Assembly (NCBI GenBank): GCA_009703975.1
Contig: WLFB01000026.1
Location: 1 to 10,405, forward strand
Reading direction: 5' to 3'
Length of the DNA stretch: 10,405 bases
Source: Actinomycetota bacterium
GTDB taxonomy: Bacteria > Actinomycetota > Acidimicrobiia > Acidimicrobiales > Ilumatobacteraceae
Shown here piece by piece: positions 1 through 5,723 of the stretch. Numbering within the stretch: position 1 is the first letter of the stretch; each line of letters starts with the position of its first letter. The notes under the pieces were generated by a model. That model saw nothing but the letters and a program-made list of their open reading frames with translations, did no database searches and was not told where the DNA came from. The position numbers were made by a program, and so were the translations under genes.

Positions 1-127
1 TGCCAGGTTTGACCACAAGACCAACGCGCGCATGTCTGATATCGCCATGAGTCAGCCCATCATCATCGCGACGCTGGTAGTCGATCCAAAGATCCCATGG
101 AGTTTCGCTGGTTGAAGCATCAGCCAT
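1..127 (-). CDS. Hypothetical protein, N-terminal 42 residues only
   Basis: An open frame begins with ATG at 127 and runs off the left edge. It starts MADASTSETPWDLWIDYQRR and continues with a polar stretch rich in Asp, His and Arg. I do not recognise the family. No Shine-Dalgarno sequence precedes the ATG, but it lies only 10 nt after the stop codon of the upstream leftward gene, so translational coupling is plausible. A second in-frame ATG at 148 would add seven residues and overlap the upstream gene by 11 nt, so the start is not settled. The fragment has no signal peptide or membrane segment. Function unknown; it could be a small conserved protein of the same lineage as its neighbour. Confidence 0.5.
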   Translation of the reverse strand, partial: MADASTSETPWDLWIDYQRRDDDGLTHGDIRHARVGLVVKPG

Positions 128-137
128 GTGTTTGAGT

Positions 138-443
138 TTACTGAGCATAGGCAGGGTTGCTAGTAGCTGGGCTAAAGCATTTAACAAGGTTGATCAAAGT
201 TTCGTCGACAAGGTTGGGCAGCTCGACGTCGTAATGTGGATTTTGAAATGTGGCGAGCAACAAGAAACCTGTTCGTCTGAGTTCGCCAACATGCGATGTG
301 CGAATCGATTTGTATCTTCTCAATTCTGTTCGTGAGCAAATTGCTTTGAAATTTTGCTCGTGAGACAGGAAGACCGATATCAAATACAAGCCCGTCTCTT
401 TATGGGATGCTTCTGCAGATTTGCGCAAACTATCTAACATCAT
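138..443 (-). CDS. Hypothetical small soluble protein (about 101 aa)
   Basis: This short leftward gene is supported mainly by a good Shine-Dalgarno sequence, GAGGTGG (complement of 448-454), placed 4 to 7 nt before two consecutive ATG codons at 443 and 440. A TTG at 446 is also in frame, and 443 is chosen on spacing. The product has a basic N-terminal half with Cys at CSRTELRR, and a more hydrophobic C-terminal half (HVGELRRTGFLLLATFQNPH, then a Leu/Val/Asp-rich helix). It has no signal peptide or clear membrane span. It probably forms a two-gene unit with the partial gene that follows 10 nt later. I do not recognise the family. It diverges from rpsO, with about 160 bp available for promoters of both. 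Confidence 0.5.
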   Translation of the reverse strand: MMLDSLRKSAEASHKETGLYLISVFLSHEQNFKAICSRTELRRYKSIRTSHVGELRRTGFLLLATFQNPHYDVELPNLVDETLINLVKCFSPATSNPAYAQ

Positions 444-507
444 CAATCCACCTCGAATTACAACAACGGCATCATCAGGAGGGCTTTCATTAGTAGGTGA
501 AGTCGCC

Positions 508-525
508 GCACACGCCTATGTGTGC
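508..525. repeat. Perfect 6-bp inverted repeat in the spacer upstream of rpsO
   Basis: GCACAC (508-513) and GTGTGC (520-525) are perfect complements separated by six bases (GCCTAT). The repeat sits between the leftward hypothetical genes and the rpsO leader, where a regulator could bind or where the transcript could fold. No T-run follows on either strand, so it is not a typical terminator. I found no convincing -35/-10 pair for either direction in 455-607, so its relation to a promoter is unknown. Confidence 0.35.
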
Positions 526-605
526 TGAAATTAGGGTAATGGTGGGTGGTTTCGCTGAGAATATGCCGTAGATTGAAGGGGTCGATTAGGGCTCATCCTC
601 TGATT

Positions 606-681
606 AGATGCCACTGACCAAAAGGTTGGGGCGACCAGTCATCTCGCCGGCTAGCAAGTCTGCTGGTGAGACTTCGAAAGG
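606..681 (+). promoter_or_regulatory. Structured rpsO leader RNA, candidate S15 autoregulatory element
   Basis: Two helices can be drawn just upstream of the S15 start. Stem 1 pairs AGATG (606-610) with CATCT (640-644) and ACTG (613-616) with CAGT (636-639), enclosing ACC-AAAA-GGT (617-626). Stem 2 pairs TCTCGCC (642-648) with GGTGAGA (665-671), one G-U pair included, then AGCA (653-656) with TGCT (661-664) around the tetraloop AGTC, with a GGCT bulge. The two stems share 642-644, so they compete. Stem 2 ends five bases before the GAAAGG ribosome-binding site (676-681). Autoregulatory S15-binding leaders are known in several phyla, including actinobacteria. Assigning this one as such a leader is inference from position and folding. 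Confidence 0.5.
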
Positions 682-691
682 CAAAATTAAA

Positions 692-955
692 GTGGCGATC
701 ACTCCAACTAAAGATGTCATCAGCAAGCATGGACAGCACGCGACAGACTCGGGCTCACCAGAAGTACAAATTGCACTTCTAACTGAGCGAATTAACAGTC
801 TCACCGAGCATCTCAAGAGTCATGTTAAAGACCACCACTCACGTCGTGGATTGTTGATGATGGTTGGTCGTCGTCGAAGAATGCTTGATTACATCCGAGA
901 TCGAAACATTGAGAAGTATCGAAAACTTCTTGAAGATCTTGGCTTGCGTCGTTAA
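692..955 (+). CDS. rpsO: 30S ribosomal protein S15
   Basis: The 87-residue product is a textbook S15: [20 protein letters not shown] (residues 21-40), then the DHHSRRGLL segment that contacts 16S rRNA, and the C-terminal end DLGLRR. S15 binds the 16S rRNA three-way junction early in small-subunit assembly. The start is placed at GTG 692, giving [10 protein letters not shown], because this matches the usual 87-89 residue length and N-terminus. The ribosome-binding site is GAAAGG at 676-681, 10 nt upstream of the GTG. An in-frame ATG at 608 would add 28 residues not normal for S15, and it lies inside the folded leader. pnp follows in the same direction, as in many bacteria, and co-transcription with internal RNA processing is likely. 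Confidence 0.97.
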   Translation: MAITPTKDVISKHGQHATDSGSPEVQIALLTERINSLTEHLKSHVKDHHSRRGLLMMVGRRRRMLDYIRDRNIEKYRKLLEDLGLRR

Positions 956-964
956 ACGTTCATC

Positions 965-982
965 AACGATAAAAATATCGTT
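965..982 (+). other. Small AT-rich hairpin after rpsO
   Basis: AACGATA (965-971) and TATCGTT (976-982) form a perfect 7-bp inverted repeat around AAAA, ten bases after the rpsO stop. It is followed by AAACAG rather than a T-run, so a strong intrinsic terminator is unlikely. It may be a weak attenuator or a 3'-end stabiliser left after processing between rpsO and pnp. The octamer CGTTAAAC occurs twice here, at 950-957 across the rpsO stop and at 979-986. Confidence 0.4.
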
Positions 983-1026
983 AAACAGTCACAAAGAAGA
1001 AAACAAAAATAACAACATAAACCAAA

Positions 1027-1130
1027 CGAGCAATCTGTAGTTGGTTGTCAGTTGAGGATTTCGCGAACTGCTCTGAAAAGTTCCGCGCGTAATCCACGAA
1101 GTTCTCAACTGGGAACCGACAATTTGCTCG
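1027..1130 (+). promoter_or_regulatory. Long imperfect hairpin in the pnp leader, candidate RNase III site
   Basis: The rpsO-pnp spacer folds back on itself in collinear segments: CGAGCAA (1027-1033) with TTGCTCG (1124-1130); TTGGTT (1041-1046) with AACCGA (1114-1119), one G-U included; AGTTGA (1050-1055) with TCAACT (1105-1110); GGATT (1056-1060) with AATCC (1091-1095); and further apical pairs near CGCG and GAACT/AGTTC. Internal loops are short. In E. coli and Streptomyces, a pnp leader hairpin is cut by RNase III, and in E. coli PNPase then represses its own expression through the cut leader. The pairing is seen directly. The RNase III role is inferred from position and known precedent. 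The pnp ribosome-binding site lies about 40 nt downstream. Confidence 0.6.
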
Positions 1131-1182
1131 CTTCATAAGTCTGCAACCCGTAACGAACGGCACAGACGCGAAAGGAAATATC

Positions 1183-3636
1183 ATGGCCGAGGCCATTTCA
1201 GTAAGCGGTCTAATTTCAGGGACCGATAGAACACTCACATTTGAGACGGGCAAACTCGCTTTGCAGTCACAAGGAGCAGTAGTAGCAAAAATCGGTAAGA
1301 CGACAGTTCTTGCAACAGCGAACGCCGCAAAGGGCGTGCGTGATGGCATCGACTTCTTTCCGTTGACAGTTGACGTTGAAGAGCGCGCTTACGCAGCCGG
1401 AAAAATTCCTGGCTCGTTCTTTCGCCGCGAAGGTCGTCCAAGTCAGCAAGCAATTCTCACATGCCGACTTACAGACCGTCCGTTGCGACCAGCTTTCCCA
1501 GATGGTTACCGCAACGAAACTCAAGTCGTAATCACCGTTATTGGTGCAGACCAAACTAACCCTCATGATGTGCTGGCAATTAACGCAGCCTCGGCATCGT
1601 TCATGATCTCGGGTATTCCATTTGACGGCCCAATTGGTGCCGTGCGTTTGGCTTATAGCCAAGAGGGCAACTGGATTGCGCATCCAACATTCGAAGAAGG
1701 CGAAGAGTCGACATTTGAATTAGTCGTTGCTGGTCGTGAACTTGATAACGGCGATGTTGCCGTGATGATGGTTGAAGCAGGTGGAACCGAGAAGAGTTTC
1801 TCGTATTACGAAGCCGGCGCACCAAAAGTTAACGAAGAAGTTATTGCAAGCGGATTAGAAGCATGCAAGCCGTTCATCAAAGAGTCGATCAAGCTTCAGC
1901 GTCAACTTGTTGCAAGTGTGATTGCAACTCGTGGCGCAATCGAGCCACTTAAGTACACACCAGTGCTTGACTACACCGAAGAATTGTTTGCAGCCGTTGA
2001 AGCTGCAGCAACAACAAAGTTGCAACCAGCAATTCGTATTGCACTCAAGAGTGATCGCAACGAAGCAATTGATGCGGCAACAACTGCAACACTTGCTGAA
2101 CTTGCAGAGAAGTTTCCTGCTCAAGAGAAGCAAATCAAAGAAGCAGTTCGCTCACTGACTAAAAAATTGGTGCGTAAGCGTGTTGTCGACGAAGGCATTC
2201 GTATCGACGGTCGCGGACCTGCTGATCTTCGACCGGTTTCGGCTGAAGTTGGTTTGATCTCAACTGCTCACGGCACAGGGTTGTTTCAGCGCGGTGAGAC
2301 ACAAGTACTCAACGTTCTGACAATGGCAATGCCGAAGATGAACCAGATGATCGACTCGATCACGCCTGAGACATCAAAGCGTTACATGCACGACTACAAC
2401 ATGGCCCCATGGGCAAACGGAGAAACTGGTCGCGTCGGTACGCCAAAGCGTCGCGAAATCGGCCACGGCGCACTCGCTGAGCGCGCTTTGTTTCCTGTTG
2501 TTCCGAGCCAAGAAAAGTTTGCGTACACACTTCGTTTAGTTAGCGAAGTTTTGTCGTCAAATGGTTCGACATCAATGGCGTCAGTTTGTGCATCAAGTCT
2601 TTCTTTGATGGATGCAGGTGTGCCGATTGTTGCGCCAGTCGCAGGTATCGCGATGGGTTTGATTTTTGATCAAGGCAAGTACACAGCGTTGACAGACATT
2701 CTCGGTGCAGAAGATGCATTCGGCGATATGGACTTCAAAGTTGCCGGCACCGCAGATGCAGTAACTGCATTGCAACTTGACACCAAAATCGAAGGTATCC
2801 CAAGCGATGTTTTGGCAAAAGCATTACAGCAGGCCAAAGAAGCACGCTTAAAGATTCTCGGTGTGATGAACGCAGCAATTAATGCACCACGTGCAACGGT
2901 TAACGAGAGTGCGCCAAAGATTGTTACGTTCACAATTCCGCTTGACAAAGTCGGTGAAGTGATTGGGCCAAAGGGCAAAGTAATTAACACGATTCAGCAA
3001 GAGACTGGCGCAGAAATCAATGTAAGTGATGACGGCGCAACCGGCATCATCACAATTGGATCACCAGACAACTCAAAAGTTGAAGATGCCAAGGCTCGTA
3101 TTTTGGCAATCGTTGATCCACCGACTGCAGAACTCGGCGCTGTTTATACAGGTCGCGTTGTTAACACAGCGGCATTTGGCGCATTCGTAAACATTCTTCC
3201 TGGTCGAGATGGGCTTGTGCACATTTCGAAACTTGGTAACGGTCAGCGTGTGGCTCGAGTCGAAGATGTTCTGAACATCGGCGACGAAGTTCAGGTGCGA
3301 GTCGATGACATCGACGATCGTGGCAAAGTCAGCCTCAGTCTGATTGGCCCAGATGGCGAAGTCATCAAGGGCTCTGCCGGCGGTTCGTCAGGTGACGGCG
3401 AGCGTGGTCCGCGTCCAGAGAGAAATGATCGTCCGCGTTCTAATGATCGCCCGCGTTCAAATGATCGTGGTGGACGTAATGATCGCAATGATCGTCCCCG
3501 TTCAAATGATCGGAATGATCGTCCGCGCAACGACCGTAACGATCGTCCGCGTTCAAATGATCGCAGCACACCATCGGATGCAGTCAGTGTGAGTTTCGAA
3601 GAAGAGTTCGATCGCGATTTGCGAAACGATCAATAG
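1183..3636 (+). CDS. pnp: Polyribonucleotide nucleotidyltransferase (PNPase)
   Basis: PNPase degrades RNA 3' to 5' with phosphate, releasing nucleoside diphosphates, and can add tails in reverse; it works as a cytoplasmic trimer. Domains in order: first RNase PH fold (about residues 10-145, with FFRREGRP at 79-86), helical linker, second RNase PH fold (from RIDGRGP near 338), KH domain (about 576-640, GPKGK near 595) and S1 domain (about 651-720, TGRVVNTAAFGAFV). The GAEDAFGDMDFK segment keeps Asp511, Asp517 and Lys519, equivalent to the E. coli catalytic Asp486, Asp492 and Lys494. ATG 1183 is preceded by AAAGGA (1171-1176). The 817-residue length exceeds the usual 700-750 because of a tail of NDR repeats after S1, ending in an acidic FEEEFDRDL segment. 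Confidence 0.97.
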   Translation: MAEAISVSGLISGTDRTLTFETGKLALQSQGAVVAKIGKTTVLATANAAKGVRDGIDFFPLTVDVEERAYAAGKIPGSFFRREGRPSQQAILTCRLTDRPLRPAFPDGYRNETQVVITVIGADQTNPHDVLAINAASASFMISGIPFDGPIGAVRLAYSQEGNWIAHPTFEEGEESTFELVVAGRELDNGDVAVMMVEAGGTEKSFSYYEAGAPKVNEEVIASGLEACKPFIKESIKLQRQLVASVIATRGAIEPLKYTPVLDYTEELFAAVEAAATTKLQPAIRIALKSDRNEAIDAATTATLAELAEKFPAQEKQIKEAVRSLTKKLVRKRVVDEGIRIDGRGPADLRPVSAEVGLISTAHGTGLFQRGETQVLNVLTMAMPKMNQMIDSITPETSKRYMHDYNMAPWANGETGRVGTPKRREIGHGALAERALFPVVPSQEKFAYTLRLVSEVLSSNGSTSMASVCASSLSLMDAGVPIVAPVAGIAMGLIFDQGKYTALTDILGAEDAFGDMDFKVAGTADAVTALQLDTKIEGIPSDVLAKALQQAKEARLKILGVMNAAINAPRATVNESAPKIVTFTIPLDKVGEVIGPKGKVINTIQQETGAEINVSDDGATGIITIGSPDNSKVEDAKARILAIVDPPTAELGAVYTGRVVNTAAFGAFVNILPGRDGLVHISKLGNGQRVARVEDVLNIGDEVQVRVDDIDDRGKVSLSLIGPDGEVIKGSAGGSSGDGERGPRPERNDRPRSNDRPRSNDRGGRNDRNDRPRSNDRNDRPRNDRNDRPRSNDRSTPSDAVSVSFEEEFDRDLRNDQ
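3424..3564 (+). repeat. NDR/PRS low-complexity repeat encoding the PNPase tail
   Basis: Residues 748-794 of PNPase contain ten copies of Asn-Asp-Arg, often spaced by Pro-Arg-Ser (NDRPRS), with one GGR variation. At DNA level the unit AATGATCG recurs with few synonymous changes, giving nine GATC sites in about 140 bp, which suggests recent expansion by slippage or unequal exchange. A tail alternating Arg with Asp and Asn is expected to be disordered and may bind RNA or partner proteins. The repeat is seen directly; the binding role is inference. Copy number may vary between strains or be miscounted in assembly. Confidence 0.85.
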
Positions 3637-3648
3637 GCATCTACTGAC

Positions 3649-4416
3649 ATGACAATTCGTGTCGGTGTTATCGGTGCCGCTGGGCGGATGGGACGAACAG
3701 TCTGTGCCGCAATTGTGGCCGACCAAAATCTAGAACTGGTTGCGGCAGTTGACTCTGCTGCTTCTGGTTCGACGGTTGAAGGCTTAACAATTGCCAAAGA
3801 TTTGTCTGCGCTCGACGACGCAAAGGTTGAAGTTGCAGTTGACTTTACGGTCGCCGCCGCTTCTCGAATCAATTTGCCTTGGTTAGCACTGCATAATGTT
3901 CATGCAGTGGTTGGTACGACGGGTTTTACCGATACAGATATTGCAGAGTTTAAGAAGATGTTTGCATCCAGCAACTGCATCGTTGCGCCGAACTTTGCTA
4001 TCGGCGCAGTATTAATGATGCGCTTCGCCGAAATCGCAGCACCGTTTTTTGACACGGCAGAAATTATCGAGATTCACCACGATGGCAAAGCAGATTCGCC
4101 GTCAGGCACAGCAATTGCAACTGCTAATCGAATGGCTGCGGCCAGCAGTCAGTGGGCGAAAGACCCAACTACACACGAAGCGATTACTGGTGCACGCGGT
4201 GCAAAATCGGCAGCCGGTATACCAATTCATGCAGTTCGCATGCGTGGTGTAGTTGCCAATCAAGAAGTTGTGTTAGGCACACAAGGTCAAACACTTACAA
4301 TTCGCCACGACACGATCGATCGCGCGAGCTTTATGCCGGGCGTTGTGTTGGCATGCAAAAAAATCGCCGAGAACAAGGGATTCACCCTTGGACTCGACAA
4401 GTTCTTAGGTATTTAA
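3649..4416 (+). CDS. dapB: 4-hydroxy-tetrahydrodipicolinate reductase
   Basis: DapB reduces 4-hydroxy-tetrahydrodipicolinate to tetrahydrodipicolinate with NAD(P)H in the diaminopimelate/lysine pathway. The N-terminal Rossmann loop is GAAGRMGR (residues 9-16). VGTTGF and APNFAIGAVLMM line the cofactor and substrate sites. The catalytic segment EIHHDGKADSPSGTA carries His143, His144 and Lys147, matching the known His/Lys proton-donor region. At 255 residues it has normal family length. ATG 3649 lies 12 nt after the pnp stop with no clear Shine-Dalgarno sequence, so coupling to pnp translation is likely. No lysine riboswitch could fit between them. It is the last rightward gene before a convergent pair, and no dapA is adjacent. 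Confidence 0.95.
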   Translation: MTIRVGVIGAAGRMGRTVCAAIVADQNLELVAAVDSAASGSTVEGLTIAKDLSALDDAKVEVAVDFTVAAASRINLPWLALHNVHAVVGTTGFTDTDIAEFKKMFASSNCIVAPNFAIGAVLMMRFAEIAAPFFDTAEIIEIHHDGKADSPSGTAIATANRMAAASSQWAKDPTTHEAITGARGAKSAAGIPIHAVRMRGVVANQEVVLGTQGQTLTIRHDTIDRASFMPGVVLACKKIAENKGFTLGLDKFLGI

Positions 4417-4460
4417 GCGCTTTTAAAAACCGTTTATTGGCGCTTCCTGTTAACGAAGCG
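4415..4460. terminator. Candidate bidirectional terminator between dapB and tpx
   Basis: The convergent dapB/tpx junction holds two overlapping inverted repeats. AAGCGC (4415-4420) pairs with GCGCTT (4440-4445) across a 19-nt AT-rich loop, and CGCTTC (4441-4446) pairs with GAAGCG (4455-4460) across eight bases containing GTTAAC. The second overlaps the tpx stop codon, and leftward transcripts reach TTTTT only about a dozen bases later. Neither has a T-run directly after the stem, so intrinsic termination would be weak. The case rests largely on the convergent position. Confidence 0.35.
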
Positions 4461-5046
4461 AATTAATCGCTGCGTCATAGTTTGGTTCGTTGGCTATTTC
4501 GCTGACGAGTTCTGTGTGCAGAATCTTGCCTTTTTCATTTGCGACGATAACCGCCCGAGCTAAGACACCCTTTAGAACGCTGCTCGTTAAATTGACACCG
4601 AATGCCGCACCAAAGTTCGACCTAAACGACGAAGCAGTCTTCACATTTGCTAAACCTTCAGCAGCACAGAAGCGTCCTTGGGCAAACGGCAAGTCGGCTG
4701 ACACGCAGTAAACCTCGGTGTTGCTGAGTGAAGATGCAATCTCGTTGAATTTTCGAGTACTTGTAGCGCAAGTTGGTGTGTCGATACTTGGGAAGATATT
4801 GAAAATTACCCGCTTGCCAGCAATGTCTTTGTTGGTGATGTCTTGCAGAGCACTTGTTGTAAGCGAAAACTTAGGCAATGATTTGCCTGTTGCTGGCAAT
4901 TTGCCACTCACTGAAACTGGATTGCCACCCAAAGTAACAGTTGCACCAGATTTTTTCTTCGCGACTTTTTTTGCAGTTTTTTTAGCAGTCTTTTTCTTCG
5001 TAACTTTTTTAGCAGTTTTTTTTGCAGTCTTTTTCTTTGTAGCCAT
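4450..5046 (-). CDS. tpx: Tpx-type thiol peroxidase with N-terminal lysine-rich tail
   Basis: Tpx is an atypical 2-Cys peroxiredoxin that reduces hydrogen and organic peroxides using thioredoxin. The catalytic core is clear: NIFPSIDTPTCATSTRKFNE with Thr90 and peroxidatic Cys93, SADLPFAQGRFCAAEGL with resolving Cys127, and Arg164 in LARAVIV. What is unusual is the first 33 residues: nearly pure Lys/Thr/Ala/Val, made of two identical copies of TKKKTAKKTAKKV, then AKKKSG. This resembles histone H1-like tails, such as those of actinobacterial HU proteins, and is absent from ordinary Tpx of about 165 residues. ATG 5046 is well supported by AAGGAGA (complement of 5052-5058), so the tail should be translated. 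It follows a DedA-like gene by 23 nt, suggesting an operon. Confidence 0.93.
   Translation of the reverse strand: MATKKKTAKKTAKKVTKKKTAKKTAKKVAKKKSGATVTLGGNPVSVSGKLPATGKSLPKFSLTTSALQDITNKDIAGKRVIFNIFPSIDTPTCATSTRKFNEIASSLSNTEVYCVSADLPFAQGRFCAAEGLANVKTASSFRSNFGAAFGVNLTSSVLKGVLARAVIVANEKGKILHTELVSEIANEPNYDAAINSLR
4963..5040 (-). repeat. Tandem 39-bp duplication encoding the lysine tail
   Basis: Positions 5040-5002 and 5001-4963 (read leftward) encode the same 13 residues, TKKKTAKKTAKKV, in tandem with a few synonymous differences. The plus strand here is T-rich with several runs of 6-8 T, so it is prone to slippage during replication and to sequencing indels. The frame nevertheless stays open into the peroxidase core. 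Confidence 0.85.
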
Positions 5047-5069
5047 GTTTTTCTCCTTGATTTTTGTGA

Positions 5070-5660
5070 TTAGTTAGATTTTGGTCGACTTTTACGTGCC
5101 GACTGAAGTGAGGATACTACGAACAAAAGTCCGACAACCCACCACTGATACTTCTCAATGTAATTCAGAAAATCCTTAATTTGTTGTTCAAATAACTTTC
5201 CGCCGCGCCACAACACGGCGAGCTTTATTGCAATACCTATTATCAGAAGCGGCACAAATTTTTGTATCTTCATTTTGCGATGCCCTACTAAAAGGCAAAC
5301 TACATTGCTTCCTGGCATCAGTACAACCATCAAAGCGCCGGCTTTATCGACGGCTCTTTCTGTCCACCTATAAATTGCGGGCAATTCGCCGACGTTACCT
5401 AAAACCCAACTTGTTGCTTTCTCTCCATACCAGCGGCCAACCAAAAATAATGCGACTCCTGCGATTAAAACTCGGAAGAAACCGATAACTGAATAACTCA
5501 ACAAATCGATATACGGCACTGAAGCGAATAAATTTCGATTTCGTGAACTTAATAACAGCACAAGTTTTGGTCGCTCATCGACGAGGGCTGGGCCAATATT
5601 TGTGCCGATTGTGCCGATCACAAACAACATCGTTGTCAATGTCAATACGGCTTTTCGCAT
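5070..5660 (-). CDS. DedA/VTT-family-like integral membrane protein
   Basis: This hydrophobic protein of about 196 residues has a signal-like first segment (residues 4-23), then likely spans near 57-75, 107-125, 135-151 and 173-186. The pattern GVALFLVGRWYGEKA (around 68-82), followed by an amphipathic stretch, a VLMPGSNVVCLLVG segment (about 113-126) and a late KYQWWVVG, fits actinobacterial SNARE-associated/VTT (DedA-like) proteins. Some DedA relatives are proposed to move phospholipids or carrier lipids across the membrane; a specific role here is unknown. The usual Arg-rich RFxPxxR motif is not preserved around MPG, so this is a divergent branch. Start is ATG 5660 or GTG 5669, neither with a clear Shine-Dalgarno sequence. 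tpx lies 23 nt downstream on the same strand. Confidence 0.7.
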   Translation of the reverse strand: MRKAVLTLTTMLFVIGTIGTNIGPALVDERPKLVLLLSSRNRNLFASVPYIDLLSYSVIGFFRVLIAGVALFLVGRWYGEKATSWVLGNVGELPAIYRWTERAVDKAGALMVVLMPGSNVVCLLVGHRKMKIQKFVPLLIIGIAIKLAVLWRGGKLFEQQIKDFLNYIEKYQWWVVGLLFVVSSLQSARKSRPKSN

Positions 5661-5669
5661 TCGTAACAC

Positions 5670-5723
5670 GCTAGCCGACTTGCTAACTTTATTGATAATA
5701 ACTAACCAGCTTTTGGGGGACTC
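5670..5723. promoter_or_regulatory. Divergent promoter region between DedA-like gene and acyl-CoA ligase
   Basis: Only about 54 bp separate the two divergent starts. Rightward, GATAAT (5694-5699) matches five of six -10 bases. Leftward, TATTAT (complement of 5695-5700) also matches five of six, so the two candidate -10 boxes overlap. No good -35 box is seen at the expected distance on either strand. GGGGG (5715-5719) sits four bases before the ligase ATG and could serve as its ribosome-binding site. CTAAC occurs twice (5683-5687 and 5702-5706). Confidence 0.35.

Noticed and set aside
126..335. Rightward open frame of 69 codons opposite the small hypothetical genes
   Set aside because: No ribosome-binding site, Ser/Cys-rich composition typical of a shadow, and it lies opposite a leftward frame with a strong Shine-Dalgarno sequence.
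455..607. Promoter for rpsO
   Set aside because: Several TANNNT-like hexamers exist (for example 569-574), but none has an acceptable -35 partner, so no specific promoter is claimed.
608..691. In-frame ATG giving S15 a 28-residue N-terminal extension
   Set aside because: S15 is normally 87-89 residues. The GTG at 692 has a ribosome-binding site and gives the family N-terminus, while the extension region folds as leader RNA.
1855..2158. Cys-rich leftward and Gln-rich rightward open frames inside pnp
   Set aside because: They are shadows of the repeated gca/caa-type codons in the PNPase helical region; the pnp frame is beyond doubt.
3424..3564. Cluster of nine GATC sites as a methylation or replication signal
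   Set aside because: Every GATC comes from an Asp-Arg codon pair (gat cgn) in the repeat, so the density is explained by the protein sequence.
3291..3592. Arg/Ser-rich and Met/Val-rich open frames opposite and alongside the pnp tail
   Set aside because: These are alternate-frame readings of the NDR repeat with no start signals.
3637..3648. Lysine riboswitch upstream of dapB
   Set aside because: Only 12 nt separate pnp from dapB, far too short for the element.
4718..5077. Rightward Phe/Val-rich open frame opposite tpx
   Set aside because: It is the complement of the lysine codons (ttt, ttc) of the Tpx tail and has no start signal.
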